A stretch of 37,590 nt of DNA. Origin: a virus. Shown piece after piece: positions 15,751 through 23,390 of the stretch. The DNA is taken from positions 1-37,590 of IMG/VR virus record IMGVR_UViG_3300007535_000001; one strand, given 5' to 3'. Every line of letters begins with the position of its first letter. Within the stretch, counting starts at the first letter, position 1. The notes beneath the pieces were generated by a model, which searched no databases, was not told the DNA's origin, and saw only the letters and a list, made by a program, of their open reading frames with translations. Both the position numbers and the translations under genes were made by a program.

Positions 15751-17727
15751 TTATATCTGACATCTACAATTAATTACTTCCTCTGCAGGTGCTCCTGCTT
15801 CTCTTGGATATTGTAATCCATTACTAAAAGGAGTATCTATAGGCTTTTCTTCTCCATCTACCATTGAATGAGATGACCTTGTCTGAGCATCATTTACAGA
15901 AACCCATATCTTAATCGGAATATTCATTTGCTTATAACTCTCAAAAGTTCCTTTAGTCATAACACCCCCCACCTCTGTCCTTGCTATTGTGTTAGCTCTG
16001 CTTTTGCTTATATTGCCATAAGTATCTTCAATTCTTTTTACTAATTGTCTTCTAGGTTCTTCATTAGCAACACTTTCAGCAAATTCACCTTTTAACTTCT
16101 CAAAAGTAGTGTCATTAATCTGTTTAGCAAATACATTAGCTTTTTTATCTAACCAACTAGTCATTTCACTTGTTAAGGTAAAATTAGTTTCACTTCCCAT
16201 TAATTTGGCTGTGTCTTCCCCTGCTTCCCTTAAAAAACCTTCCATTAGTGGTAATAATTCTTTTACTGCTAAATTAACCTCTATATCTCTATTAAATTGC
16301 TCGTCTATCAAGTCTTTGCTCTTTTCTTCTTTAATACCTTCTAATAATCTATCTTTTTGTTTTTTAAAATATGTTCTTACTGCTCTTTTAAATATTTCTT
16401 CGTTTTTTTCTTCTTTAGATACTTTATGCTTACCATATAACTTTCTCATTGTTTTATCTCTTAAAGGGTGGTCAAAACTCTTTAAAGATTTATCTTTAGG
16501 AGTTTCTTTTTGAGGTTCTTCTCTTTCCTCATTTATATCAGTTAAATTAAAGGGTGCTAGTATTCTATCGCCATTTTCTATTTCATCTAATCCTGCCATT
16601 TCTCTTCTTTCATTAATAGTCATATAGTTATTATCTGAGCCATTAGTGATTTTACTATTAATAGTTTCAACATCTTCTTTAACATCATTCTTAAAGTGTA
16701 GCTCAAAACCATCAGGGATTAATAATTTATTTTCATTTAAAGCATTTCTTAGCTTATTAAGTAAAGGTAAAATAGTTTCTTTTAAGAAAACCTTAGCACT
16801 TTCCTCAGCGTTAGAGTATTTAATATCATCTACTGCTCCAAGTAATACTTTAGGAACTCCAGTTAAAATAACTGTATCGTTTAAAGTTAGCTTTTTACTT
16901 TCATTATAACCAAGCTCTTGTGGAGTAATAGCTGTTTTATTATAACTAGCTTTACCACCCAAAAACAATGGTCTTCCTGATTTCTTAGCGTCGCTATATT
17001 CTTTCTTATAACTTTCTTTAATCTGGTCTAGCTGAGCCTTAGTCAAATTACCATCAAAGCTCATTACACCATCAATGCTTCCACCATTTTGTAATATACT
17101 AGCTTGATATTCTGATAACTGATTATCTATATCTAAGTTCCTAGCTCCTTGTATCATTTTACTGACATTAGAAAACTGATTTTCTAAACCGTGATTATAA
17201 ACCTTAATAACCTCGTGAGGTTGTAAAGGTAAAACTCCTCCTTGTTCTTTTTGATATTCATAACCCACTATCTTTTGAGTTTCTTCATTATATTTAGTTT
17301 TAACTTGTAAAGGATTTAATAAATATAGCTTTGTATTCTTGTGATTAATCTTTACCTTGCCTAGCGTTTCAGTATAATCTCTTTCTGTATCTACATAAAT
17401 AAACGCAGCACCAGCTAAATCAAAATACTTTTGATACATTTCCCAAAACTCACTTCCAGATGAATACAAAGAATTAGGTTTGTTTAATAAGTCTAATACT
17501 TCGTGTTCTTCAATAATCTGCTCTCCTTTTTTTAAATACCACTCTACATCACCAACTTTTTCAGCTCTTTTATCAATAGCCTTACCAAAATAAAGGTTTT
17601 GTGTATAAGCCTTCATAAAGTCTTTACTACCCCAAGCCTTATTACTTGATTTTAGTTCTACACTTTGGTGGAGAACACCAGCAAAACTATCTTCACTTTT
17701 TTTAATTAATCTTTTAAAAATATTCAT
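15751..17727 (-). CDS. Portal protein fused to Mu F-like minor head protein, 658 aa
   Basis: Residues about 1-400 are an HK97-type portal (DFMKAYTQNLYFGKAIDKRA, LYLLNPLQVKTKYNEETQK, GVPKVLLGAVDDIKYSNAEE, MTINERREMAGLDEIENGDR). After a basic linker, residues about 540-658 are a phage Mu F / SPP1 gp7 domain (SRANTIARTEVGGVMTKGTF, KIWVSVNDAQTRSSHSMVDG, ending CRCQI). These are normally two separate genes; one continuous frame joins them here with no internal stop. The F domain is thought to be carried in the head and ejected or to aid DNA exit. Its ATG is only 18-22 bp past the U tract of a strong terminator. Confidence 0.9.
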   Translation of the reverse strand: MNIFKRLIKKSEDSFAGVLHQSVELKSSNKAWGSKDFMKAYTQNLYFGKAIDKRAEKVGDVEWYLKKGEQIIEEHEVLDLLNKPNSLYSSGSEFWEMYQKYFDLAGAAFIYVDTERDYTETLGKVKINHKNTKLYLLNPLQVKTKYNEETQKIVGYEYQKEQGGVLPLQPHEVIKVYNHGLENQFSNVSKMIQGARNLDIDNQLSEYQASILQNGGSIDGVMSFDGNLTKAQLDQIKESYKKEYSDAKKSGRPLFLGGKASYNKTAITPQELGYNESKKLTLNDTVILTGVPKVLLGAVDDIKYSNAEESAKVFLKETILPLLNKLRNALNENKLLIPDGFELHFKNDVKEDVETINSKITNGSDNNYMTINERREMAGLDEIENGDRILAPFNLTDINEEREEPQKETPKDKSLKSFDHPLRDKTMRKLYGKHKVSKEEKNEEIFKRAVRTYFKKQKDRLLEGIKEEKSKDLIDEQFNRDIEVNLAVKELLPLMEGFLREAGEDTAKLMGSETNFTLTSEMTSWLDKKANVFAKQINDTTFEKLKGEFAESVANEEPRRQLVKRIEDTYGNISKSRANTIARTEVGGVMTKGTFESYKQMNIPIKIWVSVNDAQTRSSHSMVDGEEKPIDTPFSNGLQYPREAGAPAEEVINCRCQI

Positions 17728-17744
17728 AATTTTGTTTTATATAT

Positions 17745-17785
17745 AAAAAACCACTACTCAAACTTTGTCTGTTCAAATAGTGGTT
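17745..17785 (-). terminator. Strong intrinsic terminator after tRNA-Met, before the late genes
   Basis: On the minus strand AACCACTATTTGAAC pairs with GTTTGAGTAGTGGTT over 15 positions (three G-T pairs) around the loop AGACAAA, followed by TTTT and ATATAT. It lies 24 bp after the tRNA and about 20 bp before the portal ATG. Transcripts from P4 or from the upstream operon should end here unless antiterminated. Confidence 0.9.
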
Positions 17786-17808
17786 CTTCCACTAGCGATA
17801 TTTAAATG

Positions 17809-17883
17809 TTGCGGTAGGCAGGATTTGAACCTGCGTCCTCCTGCTTATGAAACAGGCGAGCTTCCTGACTGCTCTACTCCGCA
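17809..17883 (-). tRNA. tRNA with anticodon CAT (elongator Met or Ile-lysidine type)
   Basis: The minus strand shows D arm GAGC, AGTCAGGAA, GCTC; anticodon stem CCTGT/GCAGG with loop TTCATAA; variable AGGAC; T arm GCAGG, TTCAAAT, CCTGC. The acceptor is TGCGGAG against CTACCGCA and needs one bulged A on the 3' side to pair fully. The three G-C pairs of an initiator anticodon stem are absent and base 1 is paired, so it is not an initiator. CCA is not encoded (ACATT follows). It has its own promoter and terminator. Confidence 0.85.
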
Positions 17884-17888
17884 TTATC

Positions 17889-17917
17889 ATTATACCGCTT
17901 CATTTTAAAAAAGTCAA
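17889..17917 (-). promoter_or_regulatory. Sigma-70 promoter P4 for tRNA-Met / late region
   Basis: Minus strand TTGACT (17917-17912), 17-bp spacer, TATAAT (17894-17889). Seven bases past the -10 box is G17882, which is base 1 or 2 of the tRNA, so the transcript would start at the mature tRNA 5' end. It overlaps the stop of the 64-aa gene by only a few bases. Confidence 0.85.
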
Positions 17918-17919
17918 TG

Positions 17920-18114
17920 CTACCCTAAATTCTCACTACTCTTGCTAATAAACTCTAATCCTACTACCTGCCCACTCTTAACTTTTATTGTAATACTTAT
18001 ACTTCCATAACCTTGTTCTAAGTCATTTATTTTCTCTTTAATACTAGAATACCATTTTTTATCTTTATCATCTAGTTTTATAAATTGTTCTACTTTGTTA
18101 ATTTTTTTAGACAT
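17920..18114 (-). CDS. Small hypothetical protein, 64 aa
   Basis: A charged alpha/beta protein (IKLDDKDKKWYSSIKEKIND, then GSISITIKVKSGQVVGLEFI). The beta-hairpin with final NLG resembles short DNA-binding or arc-like phage proteins, but I do not recognise a family. It is the last gene of the packaging operon, 4 bp after the 69-aa gene, and directly upstream of P4. Its location makes it one candidate for a factor acting at the late terminator; this is inference only. Confidence 0.6.
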   Translation of the reverse strand: MSKKINKVEQFIKLDDKDKKWYSSIKEKINDLEQGYGSISITIKVKSGQVVGLEFISKSSENLG

Positions 18115-18118
18115 AGTT

Positions 18119-18328
18119 TTATATTAGTTTTTTCTCTCTATCTGTTAATAAATTATAATAGTTTGCTATTAGCATTTCTTGATTAAAGTTAGAAGAGCAA
18201 TCACACCAAACACTTACTAAATTAGATTTTAAGAAATTCATATTTTCAACTATATTCTCATCACTGTGTTTATTGTGAAATTTAAATATTTGATATATTG
18301 CTTCTGATATTAGATTAAAGTATGGCAT
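18119..18328 (-). CDS. Small hypothetical protein, 69 aa
   Basis: No family recognised. The sequence is helical with one conserved-looking CDC pair (SVWCDCSSNFNQEMLIANYY), no membrane segment and no signal peptide. It lies 4 bp after the large terminase gene and 4 bp before the 64-aa gene, so it is transcribed with the packaging genes. Confidence 0.6.
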   Translation of the reverse strand: MPYFNLISEAIYQIFKFHNKHSDENIVENMNFLKSNLVSVWCDCSSNFNQEMLIANYYNLLTDREKKLI

Positions 18329-18332
18329 ATTA

Positions 18333-19718
18333 TTAAAATCCTAAATAAGTTGACTGATAAAATGTTAGAGCTAAAGCGTCAGCTGTATCTGGACTAGCCC
18401 TAAACTTTTGTTTGACTTTTTGTTTATCTTCTAAAATAATTTTCTTACCACCTACCTGAACTTTATATTTAGTCCAAGATAATTCTATCCAACCATCACT
18501 ATCTTCGTCTAAAATACCTCCCTCTTTTACCCAGTCTGACATATCCCAATACATTTCAGCCCTCCTATTAGCAAATAATTCCTCTCTGTGTGCCTTAGCC
18601 CCAAAACTAACTCCGCAATTATAAAACCCGTGCTGTTTTAACATATCGCTTACTCCTCTGCCTATTCCTGTATCATCTACAAATACGCTGTCTTGTTGTA
18701 TCTTATATTTATTTATAATCTCTAAAGCCTTATCTACACTTAACATTGTATCGGTTGTGTCTAGCGTTGCTTCTACCCAAGCAAAATTTTCACTTCTAAC
18801 CACAAACTTACTCTTATCTCCTCCCCCACCTATATCAACTCCTAATATAAAACCATCTACTAGCTTTTCAGGTCTTCTTCCTTTATTAATTTGCGAAGGT
18901 GTCAATAATAATCTATAACCATCTCTATCCATCTCATCTTCTGGAGGGAATTCACTTTTAAACAAAACATTATATAAAGGTTTCTTTTTAGCTTCTTCTA
19001 AAAATTCTTTCGTGTATCTACCTTCTTCTAATCCTATTTTATCATTAATAAAGGTTCTATCATAATTTTTATCGTCCCAGCTATTTTTAAAATGACTATA
19101 TGGTTCGCTAGAATAAAATGGATTTCCTATCTTACAATAAAAAGCGTTCGGACCCTTACCTGCTATCATTCTAAATATAGTCGCCTCTGTTTCATCGTTT
19201 ATCAAACAAGCCTCGTCCATAATAACTATATCTGCTCCCTGCCCCATAGCACTCTCTATTGATTTAGTGCTGTTGTGCTGTTGTGCTGACACTACAAATA
19301 TTCCTCCACCATTTCTAAATGTTATTCTTTCTTTGCTTTCCTCTTGTCTTAACCTATCTAATCTAGTGTTTCTTTCTAATTGTCTATAAAACAACTCATA
19401 ATCTCCTAAGTGGTCTATAAAATATCTCATTATAATTCTAGCCTTATCACTACTTGGAGCTATTACCGCCACCTTTTTACCTTGTAAGCAAGTTAGTATT
19501 ATACAAGCTAGAGCCACTACTAGAGATTTACCATATTGTGTAGAACAACATATAACTGACCTATTAATATCTTGAAAAATAATTGAATTAAATATCCTCA
19601 TCTGCCCTTCTGTTATAAGCTCATCAAATCCTTTATCATCTAAATCAAATAAAGACGCCATTGTTTTAAGTGTCTGTTTCCTTAGAGGTGTTAGTTCTCG
19701 TAGTTTCGGTTTTAGCAT
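18333..19718 (-). CDS. terL: Terminase large subunit, 461 aa
   Basis: The ATPase half has a Walker A-type CSTQYGKS (58-65), a C-motif region (FVVSAQQHNSTKS) and Walker B IVIMDE (164-169). The nuclease half has VDIGGGGDKSKF (Asp295), VFVDDTGIG (Asp348) and a late SPDTADALAL acidic site, giving the RNase H-like triad. It cuts and pumps DNA through the portal. The chosen ATG has the ATATG context but overlaps terS by 53 nt; ATG at 19661 (residue 20, 2 nt after the terS stop) is an alternative that keeps all motifs. Length is typical for a two-domain TerL. Confidence 0.95.
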   Translation of the reverse strand: MLKPKLRELTPLRKQTLKTMASLFDLDDKGFDELITEGQMRIFNSIIFQDINRSVICCSTQYGKSLVVALACIILTCLQGKKVAVIAPSSDKARIIMRYFIDHLGDYELFYRQLERNTRLDRLRQEESKERITFRNGGGIFVVSAQQHNSTKSIESAMGQGADIVIMDEACLINDETEATIFRMIAGKGPNAFYCKIGNPFYSSEPYSHFKNSWDDKNYDRTFINDKIGLEEGRYTKEFLEEAKKKPLYNVLFKSEFPPEDEMDRDGYRLLLTPSQINKGRRPEKLVDGFILGVDIGGGGDKSKFVVRSENFAWVEATLDTTDTMLSVDKALEIINKYKIQQDSVFVDDTGIGRGVSDMLKQHGFYNCGVSFGAKAHREELFANRRAEMYWDMSDWVKEGGILDEDSDGWIELSWTKYKVQVGGKKIILEDKQKVKQKFRASPDTADALALTFYQSTYLGF

Positions 19719-20103
19719 ATTCTAATAATTTGTTAATTTTTTCTTCTTTCCTATCTAAATCCTTTTGAGTTCCTATATTTAAATTTATATCATTACCAAA
19801 CTCATCTTTTTTCTTTTTCTCTAAATACTTCATAGCAATAACTGGGTCATTTAAAGAAGAAACTACCGCCTGTCTTGCCTTTAATATTGGTCTTTGCTTT
19901 AAAGAGTTTTTTCGCTCAATAAATTCAGGGTATTTCTTTTGATAATCATATAAAGACTGATGACTAATATTAGCATAGAAACAGGCTTCTTCATCACTTC
20001 CACCTATAGCAAATATCTCCTCTAGTTTTCTTAGTGTATCTTTACTCATTACAGTGGGTCTTCCTACTTTTCTTTTTACTTTTTTTGTAGCCTTTTTCTT
20101 CAT
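19666..20103 (-). CDS. terS: Terminase small subunit, 145 aa
   Basis: A basic N terminus (MKKKATKKVKRKVGRPT) leads into a helix-turn-helix (LRKLEEIFAIGGSDEEACFY, ANISHQSLYDYQKKYPEF) typical of terminase small subunits, which recognise phage DNA. The rest is helical (ARQAVVSSLNDPVIAMKYLE) and probably makes the ring. The KRKVGRPTV patch resembles an AT-hook, fitting for AT-rich DNA. It is directly upstream of terL. Confidence 0.9.
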   Translation of the reverse strand: MKKKATKKVKRKVGRPTVMSKDTLRKLEEIFAIGGSDEEACFYANISHQSLYDYQKKYPEFIERKNSLKQRPILKARQAVVSSLNDPVIAMKYLEKKKKDEFGNDINLNIGTQKDLDRKEEKINKLLEYAKTETTRTNTSKETDT

Positions 20104-20116
20104 ATTTCACAATAGA

Positions 20117-20668
20117 TTAATCCTTTAATTCATCTTTGTTAATGTAAAACTCTTCATAACACTTAGGACAAATAACTGACACCTTACTACTATTATCTTT
20201 TTTTTCTAAATCTGAAAATCTATCATTAAGTTCCTCTTGTTTATCTCTTATATCTTCTTTATTTACTCCTACATATCCCTGTTTCATTTCATCAGATATT
20301 CTTGCCTCTAAATCATCATCAAAATAAGTTTGTAATACCTCAGTATTTAATTCTTTAATCTCTAAAGTCAGCTCATCATCATTCCACTCACTAGCGTCGT
20401 GTATCTTATTATCTGCTATTCTAAATTCTTTAGCTTTTTGCTCTGATAAATCAGTTATAATACATTCAACATTTTCATAACCTAATTCTAATAATGCTTT
20501 ATATCTAGCGTGTCCAGCTATAATTATATTATTTTTATCTAATATAATAGGGTTTGTGTATCCATAATCTTTTATAGATTTTTTTAGCATTTTTATAGTT
20601 CTATCGTTTTTTCTTGGATTTCTCCAATATGGTTTAATTAAACCTATATTGATTTTTTTAATTTTCAT
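20117..20668 (-). CDS. ParB-like nuclease-fold protein with C-terminal Cys box, 183 aa
   Basis: Residues 5-110 are a ParB/Srx N-terminal domain (IGLIKPYWRNPRKNDRTIKM, then IIIAGHARYKALLELGY at 48-64 and FRIADNKIHD at 82-91). This is the short form often placed next to DNA methylases and terminases in phages. It lacks the HTH DNA-binding half of true ParB, so it is not a partition protein. A CPKC pair (167-170) near the end may bind zinc with other residues. It follows the other ParB-like gene by 4 bp and precedes terS. Such domains may use CTP or ATP, or cut DNA. Confidence 0.82.
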   Translation of the reverse strand: MKIKKINIGLIKPYWRNPRKNDRTIKMLKKSIKDYGYTNPIILDKNNIIIAGHARYKALLELGYENVECIITDLSEQKAKEFRIADNKIHDASEWNDDELTLEIKELNTEVLQTYFDDDLEARISDEMKQGYVGVNKEDIRDKQEELNDRFSDLEKKDNSSKVSVICPKCYEEFYINKDELKD

Positions 20669-20672
20669 AATT

Positions 20673-21326
20673 TTACTTATTATCTTTTAATTTTTTAGCT
20701 AATTGTAATTGTTTCTTAGAATACCACGCTTTTTTGTATTCTATATTTTCAAATAACTTAGAAAATCCTGTTATATGCTTTAATCTTAATAGTTCCTCTG
20801 TTTCCATACCTAACTCATTACAAATATCTTCATCTTCCCAGCCATTATCTAGCATATTAAATACCATACTACTCATACCTGACACAGAATGCTTACCTCT
20901 TGCTCTATTATGCCTTACAGTTGACGCCATACGGTCGTTAATATCTTTTTCTAATACTACAACAGGTAATAGTCCTCCTGTTTTTTCACGAAGATCGCTG
21001 TAAGTTTTCAATATAAGGTATCTGTGAAATCCATCTATAATTATATACTTGTCTTTTTCTTTATCATAAATGGTAACGACTGGTTGAGTATATCCATCGT
21101 GGGATATAGAAGTATAAAGCAAATTCATTTCCTGTTTAGCAACAGAGTTCGGGTTATAATCATTAGCTTGAACTTTATTTATATCAACCCAAATCACATT
21201 ATCTACTGGCATATCTTTTTTACTTGATAGCTCTTTGAAAATCCAATTCTTTAAATCATAAATAAAAAAATCTTTATCTTCGCTTTTATCAAACTCTTTT
21301 TTAATTAATTCCTTTATTTTTTTCAT
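20673..21326 (-). CDS. ParB-like protein of the IbrB/YbdM type, 217 aa
   Basis: The ParB/Srx-type domain spans about residues 42-150: VDINKVQANDYNPNSVAKQE, DGFHRY (98-103) and VRHNRARGKH (137-146). This form, with HNRARGKH, is the one found beside PAPS-reductase-like PP-loop proteins (E. coli IbrA-IbrB and YbdN-YbdM). Its start overlaps the end of the PP-loop gene by 26 nt, so the two are coupled, as in those pairs. The rest is helical with a predicted HTH (EDICNELGMETEELLRLKHI). Molecular activity of this pair is not settled. Confidence 0.85.
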   Translation of the reverse strand: MKKIKELIKKEFDKSEDKDFFIYDLKNWIFKELSSKKDMPVDNVIWVDINKVQANDYNPNSVAKQEMNLLYTSISHDGYTQPVVTIYDKEKDKYIIIDGFHRYLILKTYSDLREKTGGLLPVVVLEKDINDRMASTVRHNRARGKHSVSGMSSMVFNMLDNGWEDEDICNELGMETEELLRLKHITGFSKLFENIEYKKAWYSKKQLQLAKKLKDNK

Positions 21327-22485
21327 ACATTTTAATATATTTATTAGTTTTATTATTTTTATGGTCTACTCCTTTCATATACTGTCGCCAACCGTGTATA
21401 TCAGGGTTTCTTTCTAAATTATCTAATTTTGTAAATGAAAAATCGTTTAATAATATAGTGTTTATTTGTGTTTTATAAAATACTTCTTTGTCTGGAAATT
21501 CTTTATACTTTTCATCAAGTTGCTTAAATTTCTTTCTAAACTTTTCTTTACTTATCTCAACTCCTTGTATAGTTCTATCTTCTATTAAATGTTCTAATAA
21601 ATAATTTCTATATTCTATCCAGTCCCTAAACATAAATGGTAGCTTATGAACAAAAAAATCTGATTTCCCAATTTTTCCTGCTGTATCTATTCCACCTATT
21701 CTTTTAACTAGTTTTTGATAAGTTTCACTTTCTATTTCCTGTAAATAAAATAATGAATGGACTGCTGTTTCGTGGTGTAAATTACTAACCCTCATATCTT
21801 TAACATTTATTCCATACATATACTGATAATCATATATCTTACAATAATCCCATTTATTATCGTGTATAGATTTCCAAATATCAGTATAACTCCAGTCATA
21901 TAGTGGGTAAAAAGTATAATGCTCTTTTCCTTTATTTAAAGTTTTTCCATAAGTTATATGTTTATATACTGGACCAGTAGTTAAGCTGGTATGCCTAGTC
22001 GGACTTTCCTCTGCTCTTACACCTGCTAAATAACAAGTTTTTTTATCACTAAATTCTTTATTGAGTATTTTGCCAAACATCTCTTTAAATCTATCTTCTC
22101 CATATTTATTTATCTTATAAGATATTGGCTCTTTCTCTCTAATCCATTCTTTCCCTTCCTCCCAACACATTAACCAAGGTTCTTTGTTTGAAGTAGCATT
22201 AAATAATCTAATTGGTATTTGAAACCACATAGGCTCTACTTCCTCTCTATACATTTGAGTTCTTACATAATCAATTACTGTTTGCCACTCTGCTTCTTGG
22301 TCAACAAAAAGTAATTTAACTGGTAATCTGTTTTTTTCTTTAGCAACTTCTATTGCTAAATTTAGTGTCACGGTGCTGTCTTTCCCACCAGAAAATCCCA
22401 CTACAATTTCTTCAAATTCATCATATAAAAATCTAATTCTATCTTTTGCGGTTTCGTATACATTTTGTTTACTAAAATATTTCAT
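21301..22485 (-). CDS. PAPS reductase-like PP-loop protein (DUF3440/IbrA-YbdN type), 394 aa
   Basis: VVGFSGGKDSTVTLN (PP-loop SGGKDS at 32-37) marks an ATP-pyrophosphatase of the adenylyl/PAPS reductase superfamily. The further pattern LPVKLLFVDQEAEWQTVIDY, YPLYDWSYTDIWKSI and the length near 400 fit the IbrA/YbdN group with its extra C-terminal part. These enzymes activate a substrate with ATP, often for sulfur transfer. ATG at 22485 has the ATATG context; an upstream TTG at 22497 is less likely. It overlaps the methyltransferase-like gene upstream and the ParB-like gene downstream, forming one translation unit. Confidence 0.88.
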   Translation of the reverse strand: MKYFSKQNVYETAKDRIRFLYDEFEEIVVGFSGGKDSTVTLNLAIEVAKEKNRLPVKLLFVDQEAEWQTVIDYVRTQMYREEVEPMWFQIPIRLFNATSNKEPWLMCWEEGKEWIREKEPISYKINKYGEDRFKEMFGKILNKEFSDKKTCYLAGVRAEESPTRHTSLTTGPVYKHITYGKTLNKGKEHYTFYPLYDWSYTDIWKSIHDNKWDYCKIYDYQYMYGINVKDMRVSNLHHETAVHSLFYLQEIESETYQKLVKRIGGIDTAGKIGKSDFFVHKLPFMFRDWIEYRNYLLEHLIEDRTIQGVEISKEKFRKKFKQLDEKYKEFPDKEVFYKTQINTILLNDFSFTKLDNLERNPDIHGWRQYMKGVDHKNNKTNKYIKMYEKNKGIN

Positions 22486-23044
22486 ATAAGTATCCAATAC
22501 ATTTTTTATTAAAGTCTGTTAATATAGCTTTCTTTTTATTAGCAATAGCATATTTACCTGTATTCCCATAACCACACATAAAGTCTAGTCCTAAGTCGTA
22601 TTTTATAAATAACTTTTTCAATAATTCGTCTGTATCTTTAGCTTTTAATTTATTGTCATTAGAATATAAACAAGTAGTCATTCCATTATGAACAGAAAAT
22701 CCTAATTCATATTGCTTATACTCCTTTAATTCTTTAATGGTATTTTTTTGAGCTATTATATAAAACGGTAAATTTAATTCCTTTACTATCTCTAAAGTTC
22801 TATTTGCTAAATAATTATACCCCTTGCCCTTCTTTTTTGCTCTTTTATTAAACTCATTATAACCCTTTCTATATGGTAAATCTAAATATACAAACTCTGC
22901 TTTATAAAATTCTTTAGGTATATTGTCTGTTTCTACATTAAAAATAAAAGCATTTATATTATTATCTTTATAATAATCCCTAGGCTTTCCTCGTTGTTTA
23001 AAGTTTTCTATATATGGAGTTTTGGCTGCAGAATGATATGTCAT
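22472..23044 (-). CDS. DNA adenine methyltransferase-like protein (DLPY motif), 190 aa
   Basis: DLPY (55-58) within YLDLPYRKGYNEF matches motif IV of amino-methyltransferases ((D/N)PPY with Leu in place of the first Pro), and DFMCGYGNTGKYAIANKK (154-171) matches the S-adenosylmethionine-binding FxGxG motif I. Motif IV precedes motif I, the beta-type order. There is no target-recognition domain of usual size, so specificity may come from a partner. It could also act on another nucleic acid. Its ATG overlaps the 95-aa gene stop (ATGA). Confidence 0.75.
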   Translation of the reverse strand: MTYHSAAKTPYIENFKQRGKPRDYYKDNNINAFIFNVETDNIPKEFYKAEFVYLDLPYRKGYNEFNKRAKKKGKGYNYLANRTLEIVKELNLPFYIIAQKNTIKELKEYKQYELGFSVHNGMTTCLYSNDNKLKAKDTDELLKKLFIKYDLGLDFMCGYGNTGKYAIANKKKAILTDFNKKCIGYLYEIF

Positions 23045-23328
23045 ATAATCTTTTTTTTATTTATTAATATAGTTCCAGTTTTTGAGTCATTATGAGTTGG
23101 ACAACCCATAGTCCAATACTTATAACCATCTAAATAATAATATATATACTTCTTTCTCCAAAATCTTTGTTCTATACCATTAGCTCTTATAAACAAAACT
23201 ACATTCACAAAATCTTCGTCATTTTCCCAAGTTTCCCTTAAACTATATTGGTGAGGGTTCTCAGGCATACTCTTAGCGGTTATAAAGGTTGCTCCTTTCA
23301 ATAATCTGTCAGCTTTTTCTTTATTCAT
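23041..23328 (-). CDS. Conserved phage protein of unknown function, 95 aa (YWTMG box)
   Basis: A compact protein with KYIYYYLDGYKYWTMGCPTH. I recall this DGYKYWTMG pattern from small phage and host proteins placed beside DNA modification or replication genes, but no function is known to me. It ends with one of the only two TGA stops in the genome, overlapping the methyltransferase ATG (ATGA), so it is probably made in step with that enzyme. Confidence 0.7.
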   Translation of the reverse strand: MNKEKADRLLKGATFITAKSMPENPHQYSLRETWENDEDFVNVVLFIRANGIEQRFWRKKYIYYYLDGYKYWTMGCPTHNDSKTGTILINKKKII

Positions 23329-23332
23329 ACTC

Positions 23333-23389
23333 TTAATAATTTAAATAGTTTATCGTTAGGTTTTTTATTTTTTTTGTTCTTTTTTTCAT
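23333..23389 (-). CDS. Very short basic peptide, 18 aa
   Basis: ATG at 23389 lies 1 nt after the stop of the 83-aa gene in ATATG context, and TAA at 23335-23333 is 4 nt before the next ATG. The product is MKKRTKKIKNLTINYLNY. It exactly fills the gap with spacing like the other genes of the operon. It could be a true minigene, a coupling peptide or chance. Confidence 0.4.
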   Translation of the reverse strand: MKKRTKKIKNLTINYLNY

Positions 23390-23390
23390 A

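Noticed and set aside
20117-21326. ParB partition system (plasmid-like prophage)
   Set aside because: Both proteins lack a full ParB DNA-binding half, there is no ParA and no parS-like sites were seen; context is PP-loop and terminase.
23041-23328. UGA recoding (as in Gracilibacteria or Mycoplasma)
   Set aside because: TGA works as a stop at two ATGA overlaps, long frames hold no in-frame TGA, and Trp is coded by TGG.
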